Shown one piece after another: positions 25,197-34,187 of a DNA stretch of 64,000 nt. Positions within the stretch are counted from its first letter, which is position 1. Each line of letters opens with the position of its first letter. Origin of the DNA: Multivorans sp965232105 (lineage in GTDB: Bacteria; Acidobacteriota; Thermoanaerobaculia; Multivoradales; Multivoraceae); assembly GCA_965232105.1 (NCBI GenBank), contig OZ246956.1, positions 310,001 to 374,000 on the forward strand, given 5' to 3'. A program made the translations under genes and the position numbers. The notes under the pieces are model-generated. The model did not search any database and had not been told where the DNA came from. It was given only the letters and a program-made list of their open reading frames with translations.

Positions 25197-26317
25197 TGCC
25201 CGTTGGCGGGCCGCGGCCCGACGTCCTGGTCGTCGGCGGCGGCCTGATCGGCCTGTTGATCGCCCGTGAGCTGATCCACGCCGGTGCCCGGGTCGAGGTC
25301 GTCGACGACCTCCGCGCCGGCGCCGCCTCGCCCAACGCGGCGGGAATGATCGCGCCGATCGCTGAGAGCAGCGCCGATATCGCCTTCGCGAAGATGGCCC
25401 TCGTGTCGCGCGATCTCTGGACCGAACTGGCGCCGGCCCTCGAGCAGGAGAGCGAAACCGCGATCGACTACGACAGGTCGGGCGCCATCCTGCCGGTTCT
25501 CGACGAGACCGGCCGCAAGGTGCTGGCCGGTATCCGGGAACAGGCCGAAGACCTCGGCGAACCGACCGCCGAGCTCGACCGCGCCGAACTGCTCCGATTA
25601 GTGCCGGACCTTCGTCCGGGGATCGAGACGGCGCTCGCGCTGCCGGGGGAACACCGCGTCGACAACCGGCTCGCCGCCTCGGCGGCCGCGGCGGCCCTGC
25701 GCCGGCAAGGCGTGATCCTCCACCGGGCCACGATCGAAAGCGTGATCGAGGAGACGGGCGGCGTCTCCGTCACGGGGGCCGGTTTCGCGGCCGCCGCGGG
25801 CGCCGTCGTCGTCTGCGGCGGCGCCTGGACACCGGCGATCGACGGTCTCCCCACCCTGCCCATCCGTCCCGTCAAGGGCCAGATGATCGGCTTCGACCGC
25901 GTCGACTGGCCCTTCTCCGGAGCGATCCGAACTCCGTCCTTCTACGCCGTCCGCCGTGCCGGCGGCCGCCTGCTGATCGGCGCTTCGGTCGAGCACACCG
26001 GCTTCGACCTCAGCCTGAGCGACGAAGTCGGCAACGGCCTGGCCAGCGGGGCCGCCGAACTGCTGCCCGCGCTGCGCGACCGCCAACTGGTCGAACACTG
26101 GGCCGGATTTCGCCCGGGAACACCCGACGGATGGCCTCTCGTCGGCGCGCTGACCGACCGCCTCTACATCGCCGCCGGGCACTTCCGCAACGGCATCCTG
26201 CTGGCTCCGTTGACCGCCAGAATGATCGCCCCGATGGTCCTCGGCCAAGACCCGCGCTCAACCGTGCCGGTCCCCACCGCGATGCAACCGGGACGGTTTC
26301 ACCAGCCCGCCCGCTGA
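25196..26317 (+). CDS. thiO: FAD-dependent amine oxidase, glycine oxidase ThiO-like
   Basis: 373-residue D-amino-acid-oxidase-fold flavoprotein. The dinucleotide motif VVGGGLIGLLIARELIHAGA is near 11-30, the family region SPNAAGMIAPIAE near 45, the substrate-side GGAWTPAIDGLPTLPIRPVKGQ near 205, and the C-terminal AAGHFRNGILLAPLTARMIAPMV. This fits ThiO, which makes the imine from glycine for the thiazole of thiamine; sarcosine or other amine oxidases are alternatives because no thi gene is adjacent. The ATG overlaps the upstream stop (TGATG), so it is coupled to the PEGA/PDZ gene, a surprising pairing. Confidence 0.8.
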   Translation: MPVGGPRPDVLVVGGGLIGLLIARELIHAGARVEVVDDLRAGAASPNAAGMIAPIAESSADIAFAKMALVSRDLWTELAPALEQESETAIDYDRSGAILPVLDETGRKVLAGIREQAEDLGEPTAELDRAELLRLVPDLRPGIETALALPGEHRVDNRLAASAAAAALRRQGVILHRATIESVIEETGGVSVTGAGFAAAAGAVVVCGGAWTPAIDGLPTLPIRPVKGQMIGFDRVDWPFSGAIRTPSFYAVRRAGGRLLIGASVEHTGFDLSLSDEVGNGLASGAAELLPALRDRQLVEHWAGFRPGTPDGWPLVGALTDRLYIAAGHFRNGILLAPLTARMIAPMVLGQDPRSTVPVPTAMQPGRFHQPAR

Positions 26318-26428
26318 CGGACAGGGCGGGTTCTCCCCCGATAGCGACTCTGGTACTGTCTGCCGCACCCTGAATCCGCCGGCAACCGGAGATTCCGGCA
26401 CCTACTGGTCCGCACGAGGAAGCGTCCG

Positions 26429-26680
<252 letters not shown>

Positions 26681-26705
26681 ACGGCCGGGATCAGCGACTG
26701 GCGAA

Positions 26706-26731
26706 AGGGGCGCGACGCAAGTCGCGCCCTT
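26706..26731 (+). terminator. Stem-loop terminator after the ferredoxin gene
   Basis: GGGCGCGAC/GTCGCGCCC (9-base stem, loop GCAA) at 26708-26729, flanked by AAG and CTT that extend the pairing, 26 bases after the stop. The U-run is weak (CTTCGTG). Confidence 0.65.
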
Positions 26732-26749
26732 CGTGCATCTGGTGGCAAA

Positions 26750-26770
26750 GTTGAGTGTGATCGACTAAAC
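26750..26770 (+). promoter_or_regulatory. Possible HspR operator (HAIR) overlapping the dnaJ-clpB promoter
   Basis: GTTGAGT-N7-ACTAAAC has the exact spacing of the HspR-associated inverted repeat CTTGAGT-N7-ACTCAAG and matches 11 of its 14 fixed bases. It lies 65 bases before dnaJ. A possible -35 TGGCAA (26743-26748) and -10 TAAACT (26766-26771) with a 17-base spacer overlap it, so binding would block transcription. No hspR gene is in the window. Confidence 0.45.
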
Positions 26771-26834
26771 TATCTGCCGAACCTGGGTCGCTAGCGCTCA
26801 GACCCACGCAAGTCCCTGAGGACGGAGAGAACAG

Positions 26835-27818
26835 GTGGAGTACAAGGACTACTACAAGACGCTGGGCGTCTCGAAGGACGCCTCGGCGCCGGATATCCAG
26901 CGGGCCTATCGCAAGCTCGCCCGCCAGTTCCACCCGGACGTGAACAAGGACCCGGGCGCCGAGGGCCGCTTCAAGGACATCGGCGAGGCGTACGAGGTGC
27001 TCAAGGACGAGGAGAAGCGCAGCAAGTACGACCAGTACGGCGCCGCCTGGCAGCGAGTTCAGTCCGAAGGCGCTCCCCCGCCCGGATGGGAGGACTTCCG
27101 CTTCAACTTCGGCGGCGACGGAGGCGGCTTCGGCGGCGGCCGCGTCTCTGGTGACGCCTCCGGTTTCAGCTCCTTCTTCGACATGCTCTTCGGCGGCGCC
27201 GGCCCGCAAGGGTTCCCCGGCGGCGGCCGCCCCGGAAACTGGAGCCGGCCCCGTCGCGGCCGCAACCACGAGGTCGCGTTGCCGCTCAGCCTAGAGAACC
27301 TGGCCGAGGGCGGTCCGCGAGCGATCGAGTTCCTGGACCGTTCGACCGGCCGGACCCGGCGCCTGGAGGTGAATGTTCCGCGGGGCGTACTTCCCGGGCA
27401 ATCGATCCGGCTCAGCGGCCAGGGTGGCAAGGGGTTGGGCGCGCCGGACGGCGACCTTCTGCTCAAGGTCGAAGCCCTGCCGCACCCGATCTTCCGCCGT
27501 CGCGGGCGCGACCTTCTCTGCGACGTGCCCGTGGCGCCCTGGACCGCGGCGCTGGGCGGGAAGGTGCGGATTCCGACCCTCGCCGGGCACGCGGAGGCAC
27601 AGCTCCCGCCCGGCTCGTCGACCGGCAGGAAGATGCGCCTGCGCGGCCGCGGACTGCCCGATCCCAAGGGCCCGGACGGCGATCTGCTGGCGGAAGTCCA
27701 GGTCGTCGTGCCCAAGGTGCTCACGGAGGAGGAACAGGCGCTCTTCGAGCAACTCCGGGAGACCTCCGACTTCGAACCATCCGGTGACGCCTCCGGCGCC
27801 GGCGACGGAGAACGCTGA
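26835..27818 (+). CDS. DnaJ-type co-chaperone (CbpA-like)
   Basis: 327 residues from a GTG start with GGAGAGAACAG upstream. The J-domain at 1-70 has the HPD motif at 33-35 (ARQFHPDVNKD). A Gly/Phe-rich region follows to about 135. The two C-terminal substrate-binding beta domains come next (NHEVALPLSLENLAEGG, GQSIRLSGQGGKGLG, LCDVPVAPWTAALGGKVRIPT). The Cys-rich zinc domain of DnaJ is missing, so this is the class B/CbpA type that stimulates DnaK. It is followed by clpB, a heat-shock pair for disaggregation. A REP-like repeat starts four bases after the stop. Confidence 0.93.
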   Translation: MEYKDYYKTLGVSKDASAPDIQRAYRKLARQFHPDVNKDPGAEGRFKDIGEAYEVLKDEEKRSKYDQYGAAWQRVQSEGAPPPGWEDFRFNFGGDGGGFGGGRVSGDASGFSSFFDMLFGGAGPQGFPGGGRPGNWSRPRRGRNHEVALPLSLENLAEGGPRAIEFLDRSTGRTRRLEVNVPRGVLPGQSIRLSGQGGKGLGAPDGDLLLKVEALPHPIFRRRGRDLLCDVPVAPWTAALGGKVRIPTLAGHAEAQLPPGSSTGRKMRLRGRGLPDPKGPDGDLLAEVQVVVPKVLTEEEQALFEQLRETSDFEPSGDASGAGDGER

Positions 27819-27821
27819 CAA

Positions 27822-27848
27822 GCCGGCCAGAGGGCCGGCGCACCCAGT
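27822..27848 (+). repeat. REP-like palindromic repeat (copy 4)
   Basis: 27 bases, stem GCCGGCC/GGCCGGC, tail GGCGCACCCAGT; differs from copy 1 (reverse complement) at one position. It sits in the 87-base gap between dnaJ and clpB, where it could affect mRNA stability or the dnaJ/clpB ratio. Confidence 0.8.
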
Positions 27849-27905
27849 GTCTACGTCCCTCAACGCAACAGGAGCCTCTGAAAGCAACAGGAGAATGGCA
27901 ACGAT

Positions 27906-30554
27906 ATGGACCCGAACAAGCTGACGATCAAGTCCCAGGAGGCCCTGACCGGCGCCCAGGATCGGGCGCGGCGTCTCGGCCACCAGCAGGTCGGCAGCGA
28001 GCATCTGCTGCTCGCGCTGCTCGACCAGCACGACGGTCTGGCGCCACGGCTGCTCCAGCGCCTCGACATCGACCCGGCCGCGCTCAGCGCCGGAGTCCAG
28101 GCCGACCTCGAGCGCAAGCCGAAGGTCACCGGCGGCGCCGGTGAACTCGGCAAGATCTACGTCACGACCGACCTGGAGCAGCTCCTGCTCCGGGCCGAGG
28201 ACGAGGCCAGGTCGCTCGGCGACGAGTACGTGTCGGTCGAACACCTGCTGCTCGCGGCAGCCGAAGGCAAGGACGGCGCCGCCAGGGCGCTGACCCAGGC
28301 CAGCCTCTCCCGGCCGCAGCTCCTGGAAGCGCTCAAGACCCTGCGGGGAGCCCAGCGCGTGACGAGCAACAACCCGGAGACGTCCTACGAGGCGCTCGAG
28401 AAGTACGGCGTCGACCTCGTCGCCCAGGCGCGCGCAGGCAAGATGGACCCTGTCATCGGCCGCGATTCGGAGATCCGCCGGGCCATCCGGATCCTGTCCC
28501 GCAAGACGAAAAACAACCCGGTGCTGATCGGCGAACCGGGGGTCGGCAAGACGGCGATCGTCGAGGGACTGGCCCAGCGCATCGTCCGCGGCGACGTGCC
28601 GGAATGGCTCAAGGACCGCAGCGTCTTCTCGCTCGACCTCGGGGCGCTGCTTGCCGGCGCCAAGTACCGCGGCGAGTTCGAGGAGCGCCTGAAGGCCGTG
28701 CTGACCGAAATCGCCGGGAGCGAGGGCCGCATTCTCCTGTTCATCGACGAGGTCCACAACATCGTCGGCGCCGGCCGCACGGAGGGCTCCACCGACGCCG
28801 GCAACCTGCTCAAGCCGATGCTCGCGCGGGGCGAACTCCATTGCATCGGCGCGACCACCCTGGACGAGTACCGCAAGTACGTCGAGAAGGACGCGGCCCT
28901 CGAGCGGCGGTTCCAGCCGATCCTCGTCGACGCGCCGTCGGTCGAGGACACGGTGTCCATCCTGCGCGGCCTGCGCGAGCGCTTCGAGGTTCACCACGGC
29001 GTGCGGATCCAGGACAACGCCCTGGTCGCCGCGGCCACCCTCTCCGACCGCTACATCTCCGACCGGTTCCTGCCCGACAAGGCGATCGACCTCGTCGACG
29101 AGGCCTGCGCCCTGATCCGCACGGAAATCGACTCCCTGCCCGCCGAACTCGACGAGGTGACCCGCCGCGTGATGCGGCTCGAGATCGAGGAGGCGGCGCT
29201 GACCAAGGAGACCGACAAGTCGAGCAAGGCGCGCCTGCAGACGCTCAGACGTGAACTCGCCGACCTGCGGACCCGCGACGCGGCGATGCGCAGCCAGTGG
29301 GAGAGCGAGAAGGCGGCGATCGACGACGAGCGGAAGGTGCGCGAACAGATCGAACAGGTGCGGCGCGAGATCGAGGTCGCCGAACGCAACTACGACCTGA
29401 ACCGCGCCGCCGAACTGCGGCACGGCGTCCTCCCCGACCTGACCGCGAAGCTCGAGAGCCAGGAGCAGGAGGAAGGCGCGGCCGACGCCTCGGGCCGCCT
29501 GCTGCGGGAAGAGGTGACCGACAACGAGATCGCGGAGATCGTGTCCAAGTGGACCGGCGTCCCGGTCACCCGCCTGGTCGAGGGCGAGCGCGAGAAGCTG
29601 CTGCGCCTGGACGAGATCCTGCACCGGCGCGTGATCGGCCAGGACGAAGCCGTAGGGCTCGTGGCCGACGCAGTGATTCGCGCCCGTTCGGGAATCAAGG
29701 ACCCGCGCCGCCCGATCGGCTCCTTCCTCTTCCTCGGCCCCACCGGCGTCGGCAAGACGGAACTCGCCAAGACGCTGGCGGAGGCGCTCTTCGACACCGA
29801 GGACAACATCGTCCGCATCGACATGAGCGAGTACATGGAGCGGCACACCACCTCGCGTCTGGTCGGAGCCCCGCCCGGCTACGTCGGCCACGAGGACGGC
29901 GGGCAGTTGACCGAAGCGGTGCGGCGCAAGCCGTACGCGGTCGTCCTGTTCGACGAGATCGAGAAGGCGCACCGCGACGTGTGGGGCGTGCTCCTGCAGA
30001 TTCTGGACGACGGTCGGATCACCGACTCCCAGGGACGCACCGTCAACTTCAAGAACACCGTCGTCATCATGACCTCCAACCTGGCCTCGCCGCACCTGCT
30101 GGAAGGGGTGACGCCGGCGGGCGAGATCACGGACGCCGCGCGGGACGCCGTGATGGCCGAGGTGCGCCGCAGCTTCCGGCCCGAGTTCCTCAATCGGATC
30201 GACGAGGTCGTCCTGTTCTCGCCGCTCACCGTCTCGGAGATCGAGCAGATCGTCGGCCTGCTGACGGCCGACCTCGAGAAGCGCCTCGGCGATCAGGGGA
30301 TCGGGCTCGAACTGACCCCGGCGGCGCGCGAGTTCACCGCCCGCGCCGGCTACGACCCCGTCTACGGCGCCCGGCCGCTCAAGCGCTACCTCCAGCGCGA
30401 GGTCGAGACCCGGCTGGGACGCGCCCTGGTCGGCGGCGACATCAGCGCGGGAGATCGGGTCGTGATCGACGTCGAAGGCGGTAGCCTCTCGATCCGAACC
30501 GGACCGACGACCGCTTCGGACGACGCGAGAAGCGACGACAATCGCGCCGCCTGA
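27906..30554 (+). CDS. clpB: Disaggregase ClpB
   Basis: 882-residue hexameric AAA+ chaperone that, with DnaK/DnaJ, pulls proteins out of aggregates. The double Clp N-domain covers 1-145 (SEHLLLALLDQHDG, VEHLLLAAAEGKDG). The first AAA domain has Walker A GEPGVGKT at 209-216 and the arginine-finger region ALERRFQPILVD. A coiled-coil middle domain at about 410-525 distinguishes ClpB from ClpA. The second AAA domain has GPTGVGKT near 612 and ends in the D2-small domain. An AGGAG precedes the ATG. The possible HAIR upstream of dnaJ would control both genes. Confidence 0.98.
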   Translation: MDPNKLTIKSQEALTGAQDRARRLGHQQVGSEHLLLALLDQHDGLAPRLLQRLDIDPAALSAGVQADLERKPKVTGGAGELGKIYVTTDLEQLLLRAEDEARSLGDEYVSVEHLLLAAAEGKDGAARALTQASLSRPQLLEALKTLRGAQRVTSNNPETSYEALEKYGVDLVAQARAGKMDPVIGRDSEIRRAIRILSRKTKNNPVLIGEPGVGKTAIVEGLAQRIVRGDVPEWLKDRSVFSLDLGALLAGAKYRGEFEERLKAVLTEIAGSEGRILLFIDEVHNIVGAGRTEGSTDAGNLLKPMLARGELHCIGATTLDEYRKYVEKDAALERRFQPILVDAPSVEDTVSILRGLRERFEVHHGVRIQDNALVAAATLSDRYISDRFLPDKAIDLVDEACALIRTEIDSLPAELDEVTRRVMRLEIEEAALTKETDKSSKARLQTLRRELADLRTRDAAMRSQWESEKAAIDDERKVREQIEQVRREIEVAERNYDLNRAAELRHGVLPDLTAKLESQEQEEGAADASGRLLREEVTDNEIAEIVSKWTGVPVTRLVEGEREKLLRLDEILHRRVIGQDEAVGLVADAVIRARSGIKDPRRPIGSFLFLGPTGVGKTELAKTLAEALFDTEDNIVRIDMSEYMERHTTSRLVGAPPGYVGHEDGGQLTEAVRRKPYAVVLFDEIEKAHRDVWGVLLQILDDGRITDSQGRTVNFKNTVVIMTSNLASPHLLEGVTPAGEITDAARDAVMAEVRRSFRPEFLNRIDEVVLFSPLTVSEIEQIVGLLTADLEKRLGDQGIGLELTPAAREFTARAGYDPVYGARPLKRYLQREVETRLGRALVGGDISAGDRVVIDVEGGSLSIRTGPTTASDDARSDDNRAA

Positions 30555-30643
30555 AGGAGCCGTTTCCACTCCAAACCCGCCGCAATCCCCGCAGTAATCC
30601 TCCAGACTGGGCGGGCCGACGCCAACACCGACCAGGAGCCGCA

Positions 30644-31900
30644 ATGAAGCTCTACGCCTTTCAGGGCTACCGCTACAACTCCGACAGGCTCGATGCCGCA
30701 CCTCAGGCGGCGCCGCCGTTCGACCAGATCGACGAGGCCCTGCGCGACCGCCTGCACACCCAGTCGACGCACCAGTTCTCCCGGGTGACGAAGCCCGTGG
30801 CGCGTGATGGCGAGACGCCGCACGAGCACTCGGCCGCGCTCCACCGGAAGTGGCTGGAAAACGGGATCATCGAGCGCGATGAGACTCCCTCGCTCTACCC
30901 GTACGCGATCACCCAACCCGACGGCTCGAGCCGCCTCGGCCTGTGCGCCCTCGTCGGCGTCGAGCCGGGACGCGAGGGGGACTTATGGCCCCACGAACAG
31001 ACGGTCGCCAAGTCGATCGCCGAGCGCCTGGCCCTGCTCCGGCTCACGCAGATCGACATCGAGCCCGTGTTCTACCTCGCCGAGGACGACGGCACCCTGG
31101 AACGCCTGCTGAGCGAAGACTGCTACGGCGCCACGGGCGACGCCCTGGTCCGTCACACCGACCCGTGGACCGGCGACGTCCACAGCCTCTTCCGGATCAC
31201 CGATGCCGAGCGGATCGGCGCCTACGCCGCGGCGCTCAAGGGCACCCGCGCCGCGATCGCCGACGGCCACCATCGCACCAAGGTCGCCCAGACCTACGCC
31301 GCCGAGGAGGGTGCTGAGGCCGGCACCGCCGCGGCCTGCAAGATGGTCGTCCTCACCAGCCTGACCTCCGCGAACCTGCGGATCGACCCGGTCCACCGCG
31401 GCATCCGCGTGCCGGTCGACCGCGAGGCGATGTCTGCCTTGCCCGCGCACCGCGAACCCCTGGATGCGACCGCCGGCAGGGACATCGCCGCCCGCGTCGC
31501 GGCCGCGCCGCAACCCGCACTCGCCGTCTGGTTCCAGGGCGACCCGTCACCCGAACTCTGGACCCTCGACGCCGCGGCCGCGCCCGCCGACATGCCCGGC
31601 CGCAAAGCCGACCTGCCGGCCTCCCTGCTCCACCACCACCTGCTGAAGACCGCCGGCGTGCCGATCGAGTCCGCCACCGACGGCAGCATCGCCTACGAAG
31701 CGGACCCGGACGACATCATCGCGCTGCTTGAGAGCGGCGCCGTCACCGCCGGCGTCTTCCTGCCGCCGATGACCCCGAAGCAGTTCGCGCTGGCCACCGA
31801 GGACGGCGATCTGCTGCCGCCGAAGTCGACCCGGTTTCTGCCGAAACTCGTGTCAGGCCTCGTGTGGTGCGGGCATGATGCGGAGGTGGTTGAGGGCTAG
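30644..31900 (+). CDS. DUF1015 family protein
   Basis: 418 residues. The N-terminal KLYAFQGYRYN and the APPFDQIDE block, SLYPYAITQPDGSSRLGLCALVGV near 87, and IADGHHRTKVA near 205 are typical of the DUF1015 (SerK/TM1086-like) family; the ADGHHR motif is the likely active site. Related proteins include ADP- or ATP-dependent serine kinases, but I cannot assign a substrate. CAGGAG precedes the ATG. It lies 89 bases after clpB in the same direction and could be in that transcript. Confidence 0.88.
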   Translation: MKLYAFQGYRYNSDRLDAAPQAAPPFDQIDEALRDRLHTQSTHQFSRVTKPVARDGETPHEHSAALHRKWLENGIIERDETPSLYPYAITQPDGSSRLGLCALVGVEPGREGDLWPHEQTVAKSIAERLALLRLTQIDIEPVFYLAEDDGTLERLLSEDCYGATGDALVRHTDPWTGDVHSLFRITDAERIGAYAAALKGTRAAIADGHHRTKVAQTYAAEEGAEAGTAAACKMVVLTSLTSANLRIDPVHRGIRVPVDREAMSALPAHREPLDATAGRDIAARVAAAPQPALAVWFQGDPSPELWTLDAAAAPADMPGRKADLPASLLHHHLLKTAGVPIESATDGSIAYEADPDDIIALLESGAVTAGVFLPPMTPKQFALATEDGDLLPPKSTRFLPKLVSGLVWCGHDAEVVEG

Positions 31901-31904
31901 TCTC

Positions 31905-32144
31905 TCAGTCCAGGAACCGGTGGCTGCCGTCGCAGTGCGGCATCTTACCGCTGCGCTTGCACTGGCAAAGCGCGACCCGGCGGTCTTCCTCCAACGTCAA
32001 GCGCATCGGCTCGAACTCGGTGCCCATGTGGGAACCATCACAGAACGGTTGGTTCTTCGATTCGCCGCATCGGCACCACCAGTAGGTGCCGGCCTCCAGT
32101 TCGATCTTGGCAGGCACTCGGGCCGCGATACGGGGTTCGGTCAT
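31905..32144 (-). CDS. CDGSH iron-sulfur domain protein, two motifs
   Basis: 79 residues with two CDGSH-type [2Fe-2S] sites: Cys24, Cys26, Cys35, His39 (CRCGESKNQPFCDGSH) and Cys60, Cys62, Cys71, His75 (CQCKRSGKMPHCDGSH). Tandem CDGSH proteins are small cytoplasmic redox or cluster-transfer proteins. The stop meets the DUF1015 stop convergently with four bases between. Confidence 0.93.
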   Translation of the reverse strand: MTEPRIAARVPAKIELEAGTYWWCRCGESKNQPFCDGSHMGTEFEPMRLTLEEDRRVALCQCKRSGKMPHCDGSHRFLD

Positions 32145-32229
32145 CGGTGTGGCTCCTTTTGCGGATCAGTCTCTGTTAGCGGCAACGAAGCGGGCACGGC
32201 GTACCAGTATCCGACGCCGTCCAGCCCGA

Positions 32230-32396
32230 GGAGGGGCTCAGGGGGAGGAGGCCCGGCGGGCTCTGAGCGAGCGACTTCCGACGCCCCTTGAGGACGCAAC
32301 ACCGAACCGGAGCGAGTGAAGCGAAGTGAGCGCCAAGCCCCCATCATCCGAGAAAGCGCGAACGGCCGTCCGGGACACCTCCCCCTGAGCCCCTCC
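32230..32396. mobile_element. MITE-like element B with 19-base terminal inverted repeats
   Basis: 32230-32248 and 32378-32396 are exact reverse complements (outer end GGAGGGGCTCAGGGGG), giving 167 bases with no credible gene. Its interior shares CCGGAGCGAGTGAAGCG followed by AGTGAGCGC, and the upstream CTCTGA-CGAGCGAC stretch, with element A (8739-8901) on its minus strand, in the same order. The TIR sequences themselves differ. No target duplication seen. Confidence 0.6.
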
Positions 32397-32421
32397 GTGG
32401 GCGGGTGCAACCGACGCGTCC

Positions 32422-34065
32422 CTACTCGCCTGCCACGGCCGCCAACGCCGCGAGCCGTGCCGCCTCGAACTCGTCGCCGGGGTTCCACGCCGGGAGTTCG
32501 GGGTTCTCGGAAATGGCGCGGGCGCAGGCGAGGCCGAGCTCCACGTCGTCGACCATGCCTTCGAGGTTCCAGTCCTCGCCGTACTCGTCCGAGACCTGGT
32601 GGTAGATGTTCGCGGTCCAGGCCTCCAACTGCTCGTGGCCCCAGCCTTCGGGGCGGTCGATGAAGTCGGTGCCGTTGTCCAGATAGATCGCCGGTACGCC
32701 GATGCGGGCGAAGTTCAACTGGTCGGAGCGGTAGAAGAAGCCGCGGTCCGGGAACTGGTCGGGAAGCACGCTGCGTCCCTGTTCGGCCGCGGCCGCAACG
32801 ACTACGGCGTCGAGGCTGGACTTGCCGTAGCCGATGTAGGTCACGTCGCGGGTGCGGCCCCACTGGTTGCCGCCGTCGTAGTTGATGTTCGCGGCCATCT
32901 TGCCGGGCGGCACCGTGGGGTGAGCGGCGTAGTACTCGGAGCCGAGCAGGCCCTGCTCCTCCGCGCCGACCAGGGCGAACAGCATGGAGCGGCTCGGACC
33001 GGGCTCCTGCGCGGCCAGCTTGCCGGCGACCGCGAGCACCTGGGCCACGCCGGCCGCGTTGTCGAGGGCGCCGTTGTAGATCCGGTCTTCCAGGCTCTCG
33101 TCCGGTGAGACGCCGAGGTGGTCGTGGTGGGCGGTGAAGACGATCCACTCGTCGGCGAGGTCCGGGTCGCTGCCGGGGAGGGCGCCGAGCACGTTGGCGG
33201 TCTGCTCGCTGGTCACCGTGTTCGTCAGCGACAGACTGGTGGACAGGCCCAGCGGCACCGGCACGAAGTCGGCGCTCCTGGCCGATTCCAGGGTCTCGTC
33301 GTAGTCGACGCCGGCCAGCGCGAAGAGCCGCCGGGAGGCCTCCTCCGTCAGCCAGGCGTTGATCTGGGTGCGGGCCTCGCCTTCCGCGGGTAGCTCGAAC
33401 TGTGGGCCGGTCCAGGAGGTCTGTACGACCTGGAACGGGTAGCCGGCCGAAGGGGTCGTGTGGATGATGATCGCACCGACCGCGCCCTGAGCCGCCGCGC
33501 TCTCGTACTTGTAGGTCCAGCGGCCGTAGTAGAGGCGGCGGTCGCCCTCGAACAGGTCCGGATCCCAGTCCGGATCGTTGTTCAGCATGACGAGCACCTT
33601 GCCGGCGAGATCCGCGTCGCCGTAGTCGTCCCAGCCGTACTCGGGCGCCTGGATGCCGTAGCCGACGAACACGAGTTCGGCGTTCTCGATCGCGGCCTGG
33701 TCCGACTGGACGCCGCTGTGGGCGATGAACTCGTCCCAGAACGCGAACTCCACGCTGTCGCCGCCGCTGGAGTGGAACGTCCAGGTCTCGGGCACCGCCG
33801 CGTCGATACCGACGATGTCGAAGGGCTGCTCCCAGCTCCCGTCGGCGGCCGCGGGTTCGAGGCCCATGCCGGCCATCACGTCGGCGATGTACTGGCGCGC
33901 CATCACGTCGCCGGCCGTGCCGGGGCCGCGGCCTTCCATCGCGTCGTCGGCCAGGTCGGCGATCCAGGTGTCGAGTTGGGTTGCGGTATCGGGGACCGGC
34001 TGGCCGCAGCCAGCTACAACGAGTGCGAGAAGAGAAAGCGCGAGTGCGAGAGTTCGTTGGGTCAT
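32422..34065 (-). CDS. Lipoprotein M28-family aminopeptidase with PA domain
   Basis: 547 residues from the ATG at 34065: signal MTQRTLALALSLLALVVAGC with lipobox VAGC, so probably outer-membrane or periplasmic. A protease-associated (PA) insert spans about 110-260 (ELVFVGYGIQAPEYGWDDYGDADLAGKVLVML). The M28 zinc-peptidase core has ligands visible in VFTAHHDHLG, GALDNAAGVAQ, VGAEEQGLLGSEYY and NINYDGG. It would release N-terminal residues from peptides outside the cytoplasm. The frame is open to 34245 but that would cross the REP repeat and the xerD start on the other strand. Confidence 0.93.
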   Translation of the reverse strand: MTQRTLALALSLLALVVAGCGQPVPDTATQLDTWIADLADDAMEGRGPGTAGDVMARQYIADVMAGMGLEPAAADGSWEQPFDIVGIDAAVPETWTFHSSGGDSVEFAFWDEFIAHSGVQSDQAAIENAELVFVGYGIQAPEYGWDDYGDADLAGKVLVMLNNDPDWDPDLFEGDRRLYYGRWTYKYESAAAQGAVGAIIIHTTPSAGYPFQVVQTSWTGPQFELPAEGEARTQINAWLTEEASRRLFALAGVDYDETLESARSADFVPVPLGLSTSLSLTNTVTSEQTANVLGALPGSDPDLADEWIVFTAHHDHLGVSPDESLEDRIYNGALDNAAGVAQVLAVAGKLAAQEPGPSRSMLFALVGAEEQGLLGSEYYAAHPTVPPGKMAANINYDGGNQWGRTRDVTYIGYGKSSLDAVVVAAAAEQGRSVLPDQFPDRGFFYRSDQLNFARIGVPAIYLDNGTDFIDRPEGWGHEQLEAWTANIYHQVSDEYGEDWNLEGMVDDVELGLACARAISENPELPAWNPGDEFEAARLAALAAVAGE

Positions 34066-34127
34066 TGGGGAATCGTAACGCGAGGCAAAGCGACTCGCGC
34101 GCGCCGCTTCGCGGCTGCGCGCTTGAT

Positions 34128-34154
34128 GCCGGCGGGGACGCCGGCGCACCCAGT
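34128..34154 (+). repeat. REP-like palindromic repeat (copy 5)
   Basis: 27 bases, stem GCCGGC(G)/(C)GCCGGC with a GGGA loop and the tail GGCGCACCCAGT. It is preceded by another GC-rich hairpin (34097-34122). It lies in the 122-base gap between the divergent peptidase and xerD genes. Confidence 0.75.
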
Positions 34155-34187
34155 GCGTCCACACTGATAGATTGTTCGCTATACGAC

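Noticed and set aside
27291..30701. A very long open frame antisense to clpB
   Set aside because: It mirrors the codon structure of clpB, as GC-rich third positions leave few stops on the other strand; its translation is low-complexity and shows no domain.
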